A stretch of DNA of 64,000 nt from Ascaris suum (GCA_013433145.1 CM024181.1:3286001-3350000); one strand, 5' to 3'; positions 50,023 through 63,612 are shown, numbered from the stretch's first letter. Translations and numbers: made by a program. The notes: generated from the sequence alone by a model not told the origin.

Positions 50023-53000
50023 ATGATGGCCATTATCGATCAAGTAATTTTTTTGTGTTCGGTGGCATTTGTGCAATCAATTCGCCTTCGCGATCCAGTA
50101 ACATTCGAATTCACATCGAAAGCTTATGTATGGAATTTCTTATATTTGTTTAATCGTTATGCTATATACTCCTATGAATAATTCTTGGGAAACATAAGTA
50201 TACGTAAATGTTGACAAAATGAACAAGGCATTTTAAGCGAGTGGATTAGCAAGCAACATTCTCTCTTTTCTTAGCAAGCAACTCGTTATGTTCGAATAAT
50301 TTATATTTTATGATGGTTTATCATCGTATCACTGTGTGACAAATAGTTCAATTTTTTCCTAACTTATTGATATTGTGCTACTAAATTGTGGATATACTGA
50401 GGGAATTCATTGAAAATTAATTCAAAATACAAATGTGGCTTTTGTTTGTTGGCTTAAAAAAAGATGCTTTTTTTTTCATAAGAAAATAAAATGATCGATT
50501 GAAATTCGATCAGAGTTTCCATAAATTCATTTGCGAATGTTATTATTTATCAATGCAATTTCCATTAATTTCTGCCATAAATTGAAGTTCCAATTCCATT
50601 TGAATAGAGTCATCTTTTTGAGTCAACACACACACACACACTATATATGACATCTAATTTGATATATTCGATTGCTGCGCTATCAAATGGCTTTGCAATA
50701 CTACGTATACTTTACTATTTAAAACTCTCTAGAGATCGTTGTGAGGCGTTCGCCGCCTAATCTTTCAACTTTTAGATGCAAAGCATTTTTCATATGCACG
50801 TCCTCTGAATCTGTTTTGTCATTGTTTCTCTTCAGTATAATGAGTGAACTTACAAACTACACTATTGTATATACTCCTAGTATTTTTCGACTTTCAGACC
50901 CTCAAATCAAAGTTGTTTGCTAAATTAATATCAAACGAATCATATTTGTTTTGTGTTGAAAATTTCTCTTAGAGCACAGTTCAAAAGCATTGAGTGAAGA
51001 TGTGTTTAAGTTCGAAAAAAAAATTCACCTAAACGAATGATCTGTTGCCTGATAATTGCGCCTTAAATATATGTTTATTTTAGATTGGCCTAAGTGAGCC
51101 AAACTATAAATGGACAGAAGAATGGTTCGACAATATGCCCATTGACCATTTCTCCTTTGCTGACAATCGAACTTTTCGTTTGAGGTAGTCTTTCTCTGAG
51201 ATTCATCTTGAAATAAAGTAGTTTATTTAATCCAAAAGTTTCGAAATAAGAGTTATATAAATTAGCGCTGTGAAAAGTTTCATAATGCATTTTGAAAGAA
51301 AAGAATTAATGGAAGATGTGGATGTGGACCTCTCAGTGGCCACCCAAGGTGCTCTATTCTTCGAGAAAGTAGTTATAAGGTCGGCATATATGCGGCCGCT
51401 TTTTCTATTCTTTTAAATTAAAAGCAATGAAATTATTATTTCGTTCATAATTTTTGAGGTGTTAGTTTCACTGGCGGGTTCTTCTTCCAATGTATTCTAT
51501 TTCAACCTATTCAGATATCTCATTAATACGGACTACTTTATCAAATATGGACCGATTTTCTTTTATACTGGTAATGAAGGCAATATCGAAGGCTTCGCCT
51601 CAAATACGGCAAGATTTCCCTCAGTTTCAACACTTCTTATTTGAGAGCATTATAGGACATTATAGCGTTGATATGTTCTCATAACGATGAAGAGGAAAAT
51701 TTAGTAATATTTAGCATCACTTTTACTTAGTTAGTTTTATTGGTCAACACAGTGAGTTAACTGCTTGAAAATAAGTCTTCCTTGAGAACAATAAAGGTAT
51801 GTTTTTAATAAATGAAAACAGTTCTTAATAATAGTCGAAATAAACTAACATCAAGGTAACTATCCATTAAAAAACCTCATTAATTTTTAGATTATAAAAA
51901 GACTTGCCTATATAAATCAGCGCAATAAATGACCAAGTTGTAAGTTGTTTTCAGGGTTTTATGTGGGATATAGCTGCAGAATTTGGTGCTGCTATTGTAT
52001 TCGCCGAACATCGTTATTATGGAAAGACACATCCATTCGGGAACGAAAGTTATGCAAGTGTGAGCAATCTCGGCTATCTCTCCTCAGAGCAAGCATTAGC
52101 CGATTATGCACACTTAATTCAATATCTTCGAAATGAGGTTCATTAACATATTCATTTTTTTGAATTCGAAAAATGCTCCGAAAATATTCTATAAATGCCA
52201 AGTAAATAGTGGAGAAAAAGAATAAAGTGCCAACAAAATTGCTTATACTCTGCTACACAATTTGAAATAAAAAGGTAAGTGGATATATGCTCGTGCAACA
52301 AATTCCACTGTTCACCGATGCCTCACAAGTGATTTTGAGGATTCTTGTTTCAGTACTTCAGTTATGCGATATTCAAATTCGGTGCAATAATTTGTCGGCT
52401 CTTTGGGAGTGACATCTGTGATCGAAAAACGAATAAGATTGAACAAAACTGTGTTTATATTGCCGGTTATCTTCGAAAGTCGAGGCAGAATCTTGGAAAG
52501 CATGAAGATGGGAGTGGGTTGGTGCAAGAAGTGGCGGCATCCTTTGGAGGATCGTTCAATTTCCCGATAAAATTTGACAGAGTCGAGCGCTAGATTATGC
52601 TTAAATGCTCAAAAGTTTGTAATTTAGTTTTTTCACATCTATTAATAATTCCTCAGTACCAAATACCGATATGTTCAAAAAATAAACGTCCTCTTAAAGA
52701 ACAGTGATATATTACTGGTATTTATGGTCAGCGATAAGAGTAGTTTCATTTATTCATTTAATAATAAAATATATTTGAATCATTTCTCTGAAAGGAAAAA
52801 GAAAACAAACAAACTGGGCAAATTGTCAAAGCAGTTTTTTCTCACCGAGCAACGTTTCCTTCGAAAATTTTTAAAAAACATGGAACGAAAGAAGAATTCT
52901 TAAATTATTGTTGAATAAAAATAGAGCATTTGCAGAGATTGAAGAATGCAATTAATTCAACCGTGATTGCATTCGGTGGCTCTTATGGTGGGATGCTAGC

Positions 53001-56000
53001 AGCATGGATACGAATCAAATATCCACATCTTGTTGAAGGGTTAACTTTTAAAATCATCTATAATGTTGATAATATTTCTGACATATTGCTTATTTTCATA
53101 ATCAAATTTTCTTCTCGTTCAATTATTAACTGTTTACACTGCTGTAAAATTTTTCAAAGTTTTTCCTATCTTATAATGTTTATATTTTTCACTTTTTTTT
53201 CACTTCTCTTGTTGTGATAAAATATTTTCAGGAAGGATATATTAGCTTACTATTTTTATTAAAGGGGCTATTTATTTGAATGCTGAATCTCGTTGAATGT
53301 GCAGAAATGCATTGTTCAACAATTGCAAGTTCACTCCCATAAGCTAAAACAACAGTGTGGGGCCATAGGCGTCTTTTACTGTTCACAGCGTCTTTACTAT
53401 GGACTCCAGGGCAAAGGAATGAACTTATATATAAACTTTTCGGTCACAATTCATCTTTCAGGGCAATAGCAGCAAGCGCACCTGTTTTCTGGTTTCCTCA
53501 AACGAATGTTCCTGAAGATATTTTCGATAATATTGTCAAACGATCGTTTGTCAATTCCGGTTGCAAAGCTGATGCTATAATTGCAGCGTGGTCTGCTATA
53601 GAAGAACTTGCAAATTCAGGTACATCTATGTGAATGACCTGCACCTGCGCGTCGTTTACCTGAGATATTCAACCTGTACACACCTGAAAGTCGATAATGA
53701 TCCTCTAAACATTAAGCGCCTCAAATTCTTAAGAACGAAATGAATGGAAGAGTGAATGTGCAGCGTAGGCAGGCCTATTTCAAGCTGTCTTAAAATGTGT
53801 TTGCTCTTCTATCGTCCACTCTTATCGCATACAATCATATCGTTATATGTTTAACATAAAATGCAAAAATTCTTTTTGAACTCAGATTCCTTTATCATTA
53901 AATCATTAAATCTCTTTCGAAGAGCAAAGTGATTTAATGATAAGGGAAGTGCACCTCAATTGTTGGCGAACTACTATTGTTTGCACGCATTGTTTTAAAC
54001 TGAACATCGGAAATACCATACATCTATGGACGTTGATACATGTTACCTTTATATCCAGAAGAATATTTCTTTTTTTTTCAGGAAAATTCAAGAAAAAAGT
54101 TTGTTTTTGAAAATTTATGATTTCCAACTCATCAACGCAATGTTTGATTTGCAGAGCAAGGACGCACATATCTTAATTCACTCTTCAAATTAGAAGAGAA
54201 GTCTTTTCTACAGAAGTCAGAGGATGTGAATTTTCTGAAAGCATTTATTCGTGAATCATTCGAATCAATGGCAATGGTTAACTATCCTTATCCAAGTGAA
54301 TTCTTAGCTCCACTACCTGGATGGCCAGTTAAGGTGAGCTCATTATACACTAATCATGATATTTCACTTTAACCTTAGACAAATTAATTTCTACCAGAAA
54401 TATCGGCCAGCAATCATAATATTATCAAGTTATTTTGTAAATAAACTCATATGTGAAGCATGAAATGCAGCCGGTAATTTTTGGGCACAATCTTTGCGTC
54501 GTTCGTCTTGATAAGTCGTCGACCTAATGAAAATGGCATTGATTTTAAGAGGTGACGCTTAATAAATTCTCTTTTTCAAAATTTATTTATAACTAGTCGA
54601 TGTTAATTCATCTTATAAAGAGATCGTGTTTCGTATTTAATGTTGTTGTAAATAAAATTTCAGAGAGGAAATTTCACTAAGTGCTTAATGAAATATAATC
54701 TGAGTTAAGTACCACAAATTAGTTCTAATTATTCTTTTAAAAATCTAGAGTATAATTGTTGAACTTTATTTCATGAGCATGATCCTCCATTCTCCAGATT
54801 CAAATTTGCATATATACTAAAATACATACTATTAACAGCACATACAGGATGGACGTCATCATAATCTTCATAACGTTATTGAGATATATTAACGATAGAT
54901 TGTAATGAAATTTAACCTCTCAGGTAGCATGTGGATTTTTCAATTCGACCGAAATGAAAACAAGAGAACACCATGCCGAAAGTCTTTATTCAATGGTAAA
55001 TCTTTACTATAATTTTACCGGCGAAAAGAAGACGCTTTGCGTGAATCCCGATGTATGCAGCGATTCAGCATATGGAGCACTTGGCGATCCATTGGGGTGG
55101 CCATGGCAGGTAGGCATTCTTACCTGGAAATGCTAGCCATGTACGTTGTCTTGACTTTTCTTTGACTGTTGTATGCGCGATACTGAACATAAGCTACTTC
55201 CACGAAGGGTTTAAGAAGGAGCGAAAAGAAGTTTTTTGCTCTAATATTTTATACAATACATCAGAGGAGTTTCGCCTTTCCACATCCCCTTGATTTCTTC
55301 TCCTCTCTAAACTTCTTTTGAGGTATCCGAAATGTGAATATCGGCTAATTCTATATAACTCTTCAAGGTGCAGCCGAGCGCAGTCTTGTAAGCACTCGAC
55401 TTCTATGACGACGAATTCATTGAGGTTTTGGAACCTTAGGAACTCTTATTTTAGTACAGAAATAATATTGCTTCATCAAGTGAAAAAAAAGATTACTTTA
55501 CAAACTTTTCTGCATCGCTATTTTCAAGATTTTCAAATCATTCCGTTCTGGTGGCGTATCATTTTGGCGACAAATGGTGAACTCCTTGAAATTCCAACAT
55601 CGAAAATTGACATTTCTTGTGCTTAACAAATAATCCTCATTTCGCAACATTCAGTCGAATGTTTTTTTCGACGATTCAAATGTGCTTACAAAACTTTTTG
55701 GTGTTAATCACTGATTCCATTGGCATGCTGGAATAATTCTTCACTTTTTGTCAACATCTTCAAATTACTAGCGATCAATCAATTTCTCAGGCATGTACTG
55801 AAATGGTAATGCAACTCTGTGCAAGCGGCCCGCCGAATGATTTCTTTTGGAAGGATTGCCCATTCACTGTAAAAGGTACTCTCTTTATAATTTTTCCTAA
55901 AAGATAGTGTGCAAAAAATGAGTGATACGACCATCTTGGTGGTAGTCTTTTTCACCACCGTTTGTGCTCACGCTTAATGCCGCGCAAGCTAATAGGCGTA

Positions 56001-58926
56001 ATTTTGATACGTCCACCATCTCTCATATAGAGGACAAACCAACCGATCCACGGCGAATGCAACGGTCATACGAATTGTGTGTTGTGAGGCATCATTACAA
56101 AGTTCTTTATGACAAGTTTTTAGAAATAGTAGTAATTCCTAATTTCCTTGATGATATGCCGGATAACATGCTTTCCTAATACATCTGGAAAGATTTAGAG
56201 ACTGAATTCTGCCTATGCAGTCAAGTATAGCACAAATGAACCACAACGCCACAGCGATATACTACACTTTGGAATGCGCTGTGCCAATTTTGAGCGTTTT
56301 TCGTTGCGTTAAAAGGCCATCTTTATTTAAAGCCAGGAGATTAAACCTATGCCTTTTAATTTTTGATGAACGGGGTGGGTTATATAATAACCGAAAGATT
56401 TAAAATTTCAGAGAGAGGTTTCTGTTATGTCAAAAACGTTGATTTTTTTCAGGCGTGATCGAAGGCTGCGAGAAACAGTTTGGCAAGATTGGTTATACGA
56501 AGCAGCTAACGCGACCTGATTGGGCTATTTTAAACTACGGTAGTCATTATCCATGTGCAAGTAATATCATCTTCAGGTTACTATTTGTCGTTGTTGTTTT
56601 TTTGGGGGAGGGGGGGGGGGAAGGAGCAAAGAGATTACCTAAACACTTGCCCTATTCCATCGTTTTCTCCAGTATAAACATTGCCGATTTGACCATTTGT
56701 TATTTGTTTATTTATGCATTCTTTATTGTTATTTTAAAAGCGTATAAAATTTTTTCGGGAATGAAATAATTATTGCCTAGGTAGGGTGAATAATGATAGT
56801 ATATGATATTTTATGCCATAATATGTCGAGTATTTTTCTTGATCTCTTCGTTAATCACAAAAACACCGCCATTGAATACGCGAAGGGTTTTTAGGACTCT
56901 ACAGCGTTTCACATATTTCAAATACCCTTTCAACTTGAATCACCACTTACAATCGTCTCCACCTTCTTGACGTCTACTGCTCAATGAAACAGCGATCACC
57001 TTGCACTGAATCGATGCCATAAAGTGGTTTTTTGAGAAACAACAGGGTTGGCATCAAATTTCAAAAAAAAAAAAACAGCTCAGATAGCATTAGCGGGTAT
57101 GACGCAAAAATGCAAAAATATAGCACTCCCTAATAAGAAGAAACATTGAAGCACACGTTTCGATATCATGTTTTAAGTAGAATAAAAAGAGATGAATAAA
57201 TTTCATCTTGTAACAATATTGACTGATTTTTGACCGGCAAGAGATCAGTAACTTTGCGACCTTTTTTTAAAAACTTTTTTACCTTTCAAGATTACCTATT
57301 AGATTCGAAAGTAGTTACAGCCGTTTGAATGCGTCCCGTAATTTATATGTGATTTATGGCTGATCTGGCAGCGTTAAACGCTGAGGATTCCACAAAATGC
57401 ACAAAAATGTAGAAAATGAACTGGGGTTTTTTTAAAATTTGCTGGCAGTTAATGGAAATGGTTGGTTTGATGAGCGGAATGCGAGAGGATGTATAGTGGC
57501 AGCCTGATAAGCTTATCCACTAATTTTTTCGATTCGCATGGCAATCGATTACAAACTTTAAAAGCTGAATTGGATCTCTATTGCAACTAATAGGTGAACG
57601 ACTGTGCGCATAACAAAGAAGACATTGTGAAACCGAGAGATGAGTTATGTTACGGTTCAAATCAAGAATAGATGGGGATTTCGATAACATCCGTTGCGAG
57701 TGATTTAATCAAATATGCAAAAAAGTGACGGGAGATTATTGCGATAAACTATATCACAGACGAAATTCCTATGGTAAAACACCAACTTTCGAACACTTAT
57801 CCAGGATTTTCAGAAAGGATTCATAGAAAGAATTGCAGTAATGGTTACCTGGATCCATGGTCTGGAGGTGGCTGGTCGTTGAAACCACAGACTGTTGGTT
57901 CACTCGTCAGTATTATTATTGAAGTTAGTGTTTTTCTTAGCTTGATGGCATAGTTTCTTCGTTGAACATCACTCACTATTTCAATGACTTACTCGTTTAT
58001 ATATGCGCTAAATATTCGCTGACTGAAATTCGCAAAACTAGAATGAGTCATTTATTTTTCGTAATAAAGAACGACCCGGTCGGTCATTTCATAACTTGAA
58101 AGCTTCGTCCTTAAAATCGAAGCTGAATGGTGACTAAATAGCAATTATTTATCGACGATATGAAAGTAGAAAATATTTCATGATGCAGATAAACAATATC
58201 GACTTCATTATTTTGTTGCCTTTAATAACTAATCTATATTCCTTTCTTGACGTTGTCATCGTCGAATGAATAAATAATGAGAGATGATTGAAGGATGGAG
58301 CGCATCATTATGATCTTCGCGGTTCACATCCAAAGGATACCGAAGCGGTGAAAGAGGCACGAAGACTTGAACGTATATATATCGGCAAGTGGATTCATGA
58401 TGCAATGAAGCGTTTCAACAAATCGCAGCAATATCTGCGTCAAAATACCGAATCTTTTCGTAAGCTTTTTATTTATTTCTTCTGTAATGGTTATTTCTTC
58501 AAAAATTCGAACAATTGTGCATTCAAACGATGTTTTTTTTTTACTTCGTTGTCAAAGCCTTAGTTTCTTTGAGTGTTACTTTGTTTAGTAAGACATTGAT
58601 ATGTTTCAATAGGAGATGTTGTTTTATTAACCTATTTATGCATATATATAAAATATATCCCATATGAAATAGCTGTATCAAAAGGGAAATTCGTGCGATG
58701 CGAAATCGCATTATGGAATCTATGTAAAGGATTGTGTGAGATTGGTATCAAACTCAAGTTTTTGTAGACTATAACCACACGCTGCTCAGCAAGATTGTCG
58801 TGCATATTTTTAGCAGATTAAATAGATATTTGTTTTACTAAAAGAGGCGGAGCTTACATATTCAGTACTACTGTTTCAGGTTATTTTTCAGGAGAATTCA
58901 ACGTTATTAAAAAAGCGGTACACTAA
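50023..58926 (+). CDS. Lysosomal Pro-X carboxypeptidase-like serine peptidase (family S28), complete, 13 exons
   Basis: Secreted or lysosomal peptidase that removes C-terminal residues after proline (human PRCP type; pcp genes in C. elegans). Exons: 50023-50127, 51084-51184, 51515-51608, 51955-52137, 52936-53039, 53462-53619, 54155-54333, 54924-55109, 55791-55875, 56453-56576, 57839-57923, 58294-58459, 58892-58926 (TAA); 534 residues, all phases consistent. Residues 1-19 are a signal peptide ([19 protein letters not shown]). [12 protein letters not shown] and [11 protein letters not shown] follow, then [14 protein letters not shown]. The nucleophile is Ser177 in GGSYGG, the acid Asp445 in [11 protein letters not shown], and the base His472 or 473 in DGAHHYDLR, so all three catalytic residues are present. 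[16 protein letters not shown] and the Cys-rich middle match PRCP. Several N-glycosylation sequons are present (NRT, NES, NST, NFT). Intron 3 has a GC donor (51609). The acceptor at 58293 ends in AAG. The short last exon is assigned by phase only. Confidence 0.96.
50626..50641. repeat. Short AC microsatellite
   Basis: About eight AC units in the first intron of the carboxypeptidase gene. Confidence 0.9.
56610..56620 (+). repeat. G11 homopolymer tract
   Basis: Eleven consecutive G after a G5 run (56604-56608), in intron 10 of the carboxypeptidase gene, 34 bases after the exon 10 donor. Confidence 0.95.
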
Positions 58927-59066
58927 ACACACATCTCAAATCATCTCGATGATTAATCAACGAATCAGATTTTTCTCAGAGTGATCGCTGGCTTTTACTA
59001 TGTTCCTGAGGTCAAGCTCATAAATTTTTTTCATCGTAAAAACCCTCCTTCTGTGCTCACTGTAAT

Positions 59067-59072
59067 AATAAA
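59067..59072 (+). terminator. Poly(A) signal AATAAA for the first carboxypeptidase gene
   Basis: AATAAA lies 141 bases after the proposed stop codon at 58926 and is followed by T-rich DNA. This supports the short last exon. Confidence 0.55.
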
Positions 59073-60705
59073 ATCCATTTTATTTAGCAACTTGAGAGAC
59101 ATGGATTGTTATCATTCTATTTTTTCCATTGTTAGTATTGCGTTATCAAGTTATTTTATTAACTATTGGATTGTTATCAAGAAATGTGTTCTTTATTTCT
59201 CCTTTTTCATAACTTCTAATTTAAAATAACCGTTTTTATTATGCATTGTATTGCATTGAATGTTTGGAATGCACTTTTTCCCTCATAATTCTATCCTTTC
59301 ATTAGGAATTATAATGTTTTATTTTCAAGTAATAAATAATTTCCACTTAAAAACTTTTTTAAAGTCTCAACATTTAGAGTAAATATTATCGCATTTATGT
59401 CTTTGCTCTTTAAATAATTATAACTATTTTCATTCATTTTGAAAAATTTTTATAAATTGAAAAAAATTGATAATTAAGAAATCTCTAAAGACATATTGAG
59501 ATGTCTAAGGACATTTTCAATTATTGAGGAGGCATAAACTGCATCAACGAACTCTCTTAAAAGATTCATGCTCTTCACCAAATAAATAGGTGGTGGCAAA
59601 TTTATGTGTGTAGGAATTTCCACCATATTTCTTCTAAGCGAATAATTTCCTCATTATCGATGATTGCAAACAAAAGAAATTGAGGGATTCGTTTATCATT
59701 TCCGTAAAATGTCTTCGAAATCATCTATTATATTTCATTTGAACAGATTTATAAAAGATGAAAAAAGTGGAGCTTAGCATTTCAACTGTAGCCGAATAAG
59801 TGATGAATATGGAATAATAATTTCCCCAACAAAGGAATCGCCTCTAAATATGCTTTTGCATTTCGTTCTTCTCAATAATTTTAAGTTTAAACAATTTACT
59901 AACGAAAGAGAAATTTGCCGAAAGTTGATGATAATATTTGAACTCCTTAAAAATTTAGCGCAGCAGCATGTTCATTAGAAGATGCAAATTTCGTTTGTAA
60001 ATCATATAAGGCTTTCAACGATTTCTGGAGAAAAAGCTTGTACGGCATAACTGTATGTGCTATACGATCTGGTAAGCCAGACAGACCGGCGTAGTATGTA
60101 ATCCTTGCGAGCGCATCATGGAAGAAACCATTCGATTAAGTATTTACAGAAACAATCAAAACATTTATTATGTGGTTTTTCCTATGTGATCAATCGACTG
60201 TGCCGTTTCTTGCAGCAAAAAAAACGTTTTGTGGTCCCCCTCGATCGAATGTTGAATGAAGCAAAGTAACGAACTTATTTGCGTGTTTTATAGCAATTCT
60301 GAGTGGGAATTACTTATAGAAAAGATGGTCTACAGCTAGGAATCGGGTCGTTCAATTTACTCTTCTTCAATTTACACCAAATTCATTGCAAATAATTTTC
60401 TTCATTTTCAACATACGATGCCAACATTTTTTTTTGCAAAATTCAAGAACTAGTCATAAAATTCTAAGACTCGAACGTCTCAAATTCTTTGGCCAAAACA
60501 AAGAGTAGTTATAACGCGCCATAGCTATCATGATGCGCAGTCCTCTTATAAGTCTTCATTGTGATGATTGTGGCATGTAACAGAATTTATATTTTCCTGT
60601 CGTCTCGTCATGCAATATGATATCTGCAGTCTTGGTTGCTCGTATAATTCATCAACTGAAATTCAACTGAGTAGAAGAATCGAATTGCTGATAGCTACTT
60701 ATCAT

Positions 60706-60861
60706 AGGAGGTTACGTCGACTTTGCATCCAGCTACACTGACCGCATCAACTCCCATGACGACCACATCAGCTTCTTCAAGCACTCCGCTCACCTCGACA
60801 TTCCTTATATTTTTATCGATCATATTGCCTCAGAAACGTGTCTGAATGTAGTTGTTTAGAT
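60706..60861. other. Short segment open on both strands, possible relic exon
   Basis: The plus strand reads GGYVDFASSYTDRINSHDDH and on to a stop at 60861. The minus strand from 60828 reads VSGVLEEADVVVMGVDAVSV and on, faintly like the eIF2B alpha/beta/delta segment with a D-l-V-l-v-G-A-d-a-V pattern. No adjoining exons support either reading. The base composition differs from the A/T-rich surroundings. Confidence 0.2.
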
Positions 60862-61039
60862 CTTTTCCTACTTTGCGATAATATACTATCGTTTTTGAAT
60901 AGATTTTGTAGTATAAATAAATACTTGATTAGTTCAAATTGTTCCTGAGTACATTGCAGAAGAGCACATTTTTTATGAAAGGAAGTTTCAAGAGAAGACT
61001 TAAATTCAGCCATATAAATGGAAAATCCATATTACTGAA

Positions 61040-62171
61040 AATTTTGAAAATTTAAAAGAATCTCAGTGTTTACACCGAACGATCCGATCACAGTTTCCGT
61101 GCGCTGACCAATCTGGTGATTCCTGGAAGCGTTGAGATCAGCGGATCTTAATAGTGGAACAAACGTGACTCTCTGAAACATCTATCAGAAGAATTGGAAA
61201 CGACCATGGGAGACGTTTTCAAAGCTTTTCAATGATTTGCTTGATCCGCTTTGTTGACTCATTACCTATTGATGATTCCATTTTTCTGGATGATGGTGCC
61301 TATTCATGGATAGAATGGCGTCATTTTCTGGCATCATGTCTTTCTAACCGACGCTCAGCCGACACATTTCGGTTCTCTGTTTTCCTCGTTCTTGAGCCAT
61401 CGGAAGTTTTGAAAGGAAATGCAGCACCGTTGTTACAACACTTTGTTCATCTCAACATATTCTACTTCGTATCATCAACTTTCAGTCACTTAGCTTTCTT
61501 CAAATTCTTCAAATTAACATCAAACTTCACGACCGGTTGCAACACTGAGCTTCTTCCGACTTCAGATAGTGTTCTTGATCTTGCTTGCTCTTATTATCGA
61601 TCTAGAGCTGCATTCGAGCTTGCGAAGTTCCATTATTACTGAAAAAATCATAGAAAATTGCTAAATGCATTCTCCACATTTGACAGCATAGATGCATCGA
61701 GCATTATCGAAAGGCCGTTGTTTATTGCTGACCTATTTTGGAATGGTGAACTCATGTATGGTCTCATTGCTAAGTTTCTGATATCAGATGGTTAAAAGAA
61801 TTCCAGAATCTCCATCTTTCTTCCAAAGTCTACCGTGTCTTTTACAGTAAAATGACACTTTGAAGCCAAAAGTCTATATCCTGTATTCACTAAAGTATCG
61901 TAGGCACAAGTTTGACTTCCAAATGTGTTCAGCTTTCTCAACATTCTGCTGTCTGAAATATTTCTCTTTGCATCCTTCCCTCGCCCTCGAGGTCAACTTG
62001 GACATTAGTTTCGACATATCAAGAGACACTGCAGTTCCCCGTAGTTACTACTTGCCTGCTGTGCGAGTTCGGAATTTGCTGCACGCAAATGTCACTAATG
62101 CATACACTGCCTTAGGTTTTAAACTTCAACTGTGTCGTTTCTACCTATGCAATATTGCTGCTCTCGCATAG
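61040..62171 (+). pseudogene. Unidentified, apparently decayed plus-strand coding segment
   Basis: Long open stretches lie end to end in different frames. Fragments ending TPNDPITVSVR and LTNLVIPGSVEISGS come first (61060-61150), then HLSEELETTMGDVFKAF (about 61180). A 136-codon open frame at 61232-61642 reads FVDSLPIDDSIFLDDGAYSW near its start. Open sequence continues past its TGA as KNHRKLLNAFSTFDSIDASS to a stop at about 61795, and a 103-codon frame follows at 61860-62171. The minus strand is not comparably open. I do not recognise the family. In-frame stops and frame changes suggest a dead, intronless copy of a gene or mobile element; a multi-exon gene cannot be excluded. Confidence 0.35.
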
Positions 62172-62322
62172 TGAATGCCTGTTTGCGCGAATTATAGTTT
62201 GCAAACATCTCATTCTTCCTTGCTGTTGATGCCGACATACTTTTCAAATATTATCCCTCTTCAGAGCATTGAAATAAATAAAAAATTAAACCTCAAGCAC
62301 AGGCGCCATCAAGTAAAGTCGC

Positions 62323-62330
62323 ACTGATAA
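62323..62330 (+). promoter_or_regulatory. GATA-type site ACTGATAA upstream of the second S28 gene
   Basis: ACTGATAA is the extended site bound by the intestinal GATA factor ELT-2 in C. elegans. It is 1.3 kb before ATG 63613. TGATAA recurs at 62435-62440 and 62623-62628. Intestinal expression is typical of nematode S28 peptidases, but the sites are short and occurrence by chance is possible. Confidence 0.35.
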
Positions 62331-63582
62331 GGCTAATGCAAAGACGTATGCATTCTTATCGCTATTCAAAGATATTATTGACTGCCACGTTACACCTCTT
62401 GCCGTTTTAGACTTTTACTTGCAAACGGCTGCAATGATAAGAGAATTAAATTGCTTGTTACCATCCGTGACAATAAACTCTTCCATTCCGTGTAACATCT
62501 TCCATATTCCTTCTCCCTCATCCATCTCCTTTTCCCTCCGTTGTTTTTACCTTTTCCCGAAGACACAATGCAATATCTCTCACAAAGTAATCCTTGAACT
62601 GAACCAATGACTGATTTGAATGTGATAAGATCAGCTCAGTTCATCAACGCAGCGAGTCGTCTGAGGTCTACTGATCTATTCGAGTAGTTGCGATGTCTCA
62701 AAATGTATAGCCGATGCGATTCAATATTTTCATACCATTAGCGAGGTCTTCGATACCGACTTAAAGGATTAAAGGGCAAAGTGTTTGCATTAAATCGACT
62801 TCTATCAATGATGTGATTTCTTGTTCATATAATGCGGCAAAATTTGATATAGAACGCCCGTTATGTGCATTTCTAAATTTTCTTCGTTTCTTTCATCTAT
62901 CGGATATTTCAGTTTCCTCCAAATGTCCGATGCTTCGCAATGTATCGAATGAATATGAAGAGAAATAATTCATATCGTTTGCATCTATAATTGTGAAAAT
63001 TCGTTTGTGACTCGTAAAACGGACTGCTGAGGCGTTCGGTAGATGATGAATCGACTCTACTCCCTCAATTCACTCTATTATTTCGATGTCCTTAGTGGAA
63101 TTTATCCTCACTTGTGGGAAGGGAACATTTGTTCAAACGAAAAAAAAAAGGATTTTTGAGACAATTCTTCCGAAATTCGGTCACCTGGATGTTCTTTCTA
63201 TCTGCATTTTCAATGAAATATCTTTATTTTGTTATATTAACCGTACACATTGAATTGTGAGTAGTGAACAGAAATTCAAGTTAAAAATGAAAAAAAAATT
63301 GCTCTTTTTATGGTTCGTTTGAAATTTGGAAAGGCAATAATTTGCTTTTTATCAAGAATGAAGGAAAGTATTCTCTTTCACAGTTTCCATGTATAGCAAA
63401 ACACCAACGGAAGATCGTACTCTCGTGACTCGCACAAATTTGTAAATTTCATTTTCATAATGCGTCCATTACTCAGATTATAAAGTTTAGTGTACTTCAT
63501 TGTTGTGTGATAATTTCCATCAAGTTCCGAGTCCGATCTTGAACTCTACATTACATCAAATAGCAACTAATTTTGCATTAAT

Positions 63583-63589
63583 CTATCAG
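63583..63589 (+). promoter_or_regulatory. Candidate spliced-leader acceptor of the second S28 gene
   Basis: CTATCAG ends 23 bases before ATG 63613, after an A/T-rich run, at a usual distance for nematode trans-splicing. Confidence 0.35.
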
Positions 63590-63612
63590 GAAAATAAAGA
63601 ATCGCTTCCTCA

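Larger units (their letters stand above)
58927..63612. other. Interval between the tandem S28 genes
   Basis: The first part is an A/T-rich 3' flank. From about 60.7 to 62.2 kb composition becomes less A/T-biased and open segments appear (listed separately), without splice structure I can defend. From 62.3 kb to the next start codon lies the probable promoter region of the second S28 gene, with three TGATAA sites. No third S28 copy or S28 fragment is visible here. Confidence 0.5.

Noticed and set aside
52345..52593. 82-codon open frame inside the S28 gene
   Set aside because: It lies wholly in the intron 52138-52935, between exons whose protein joins without it.
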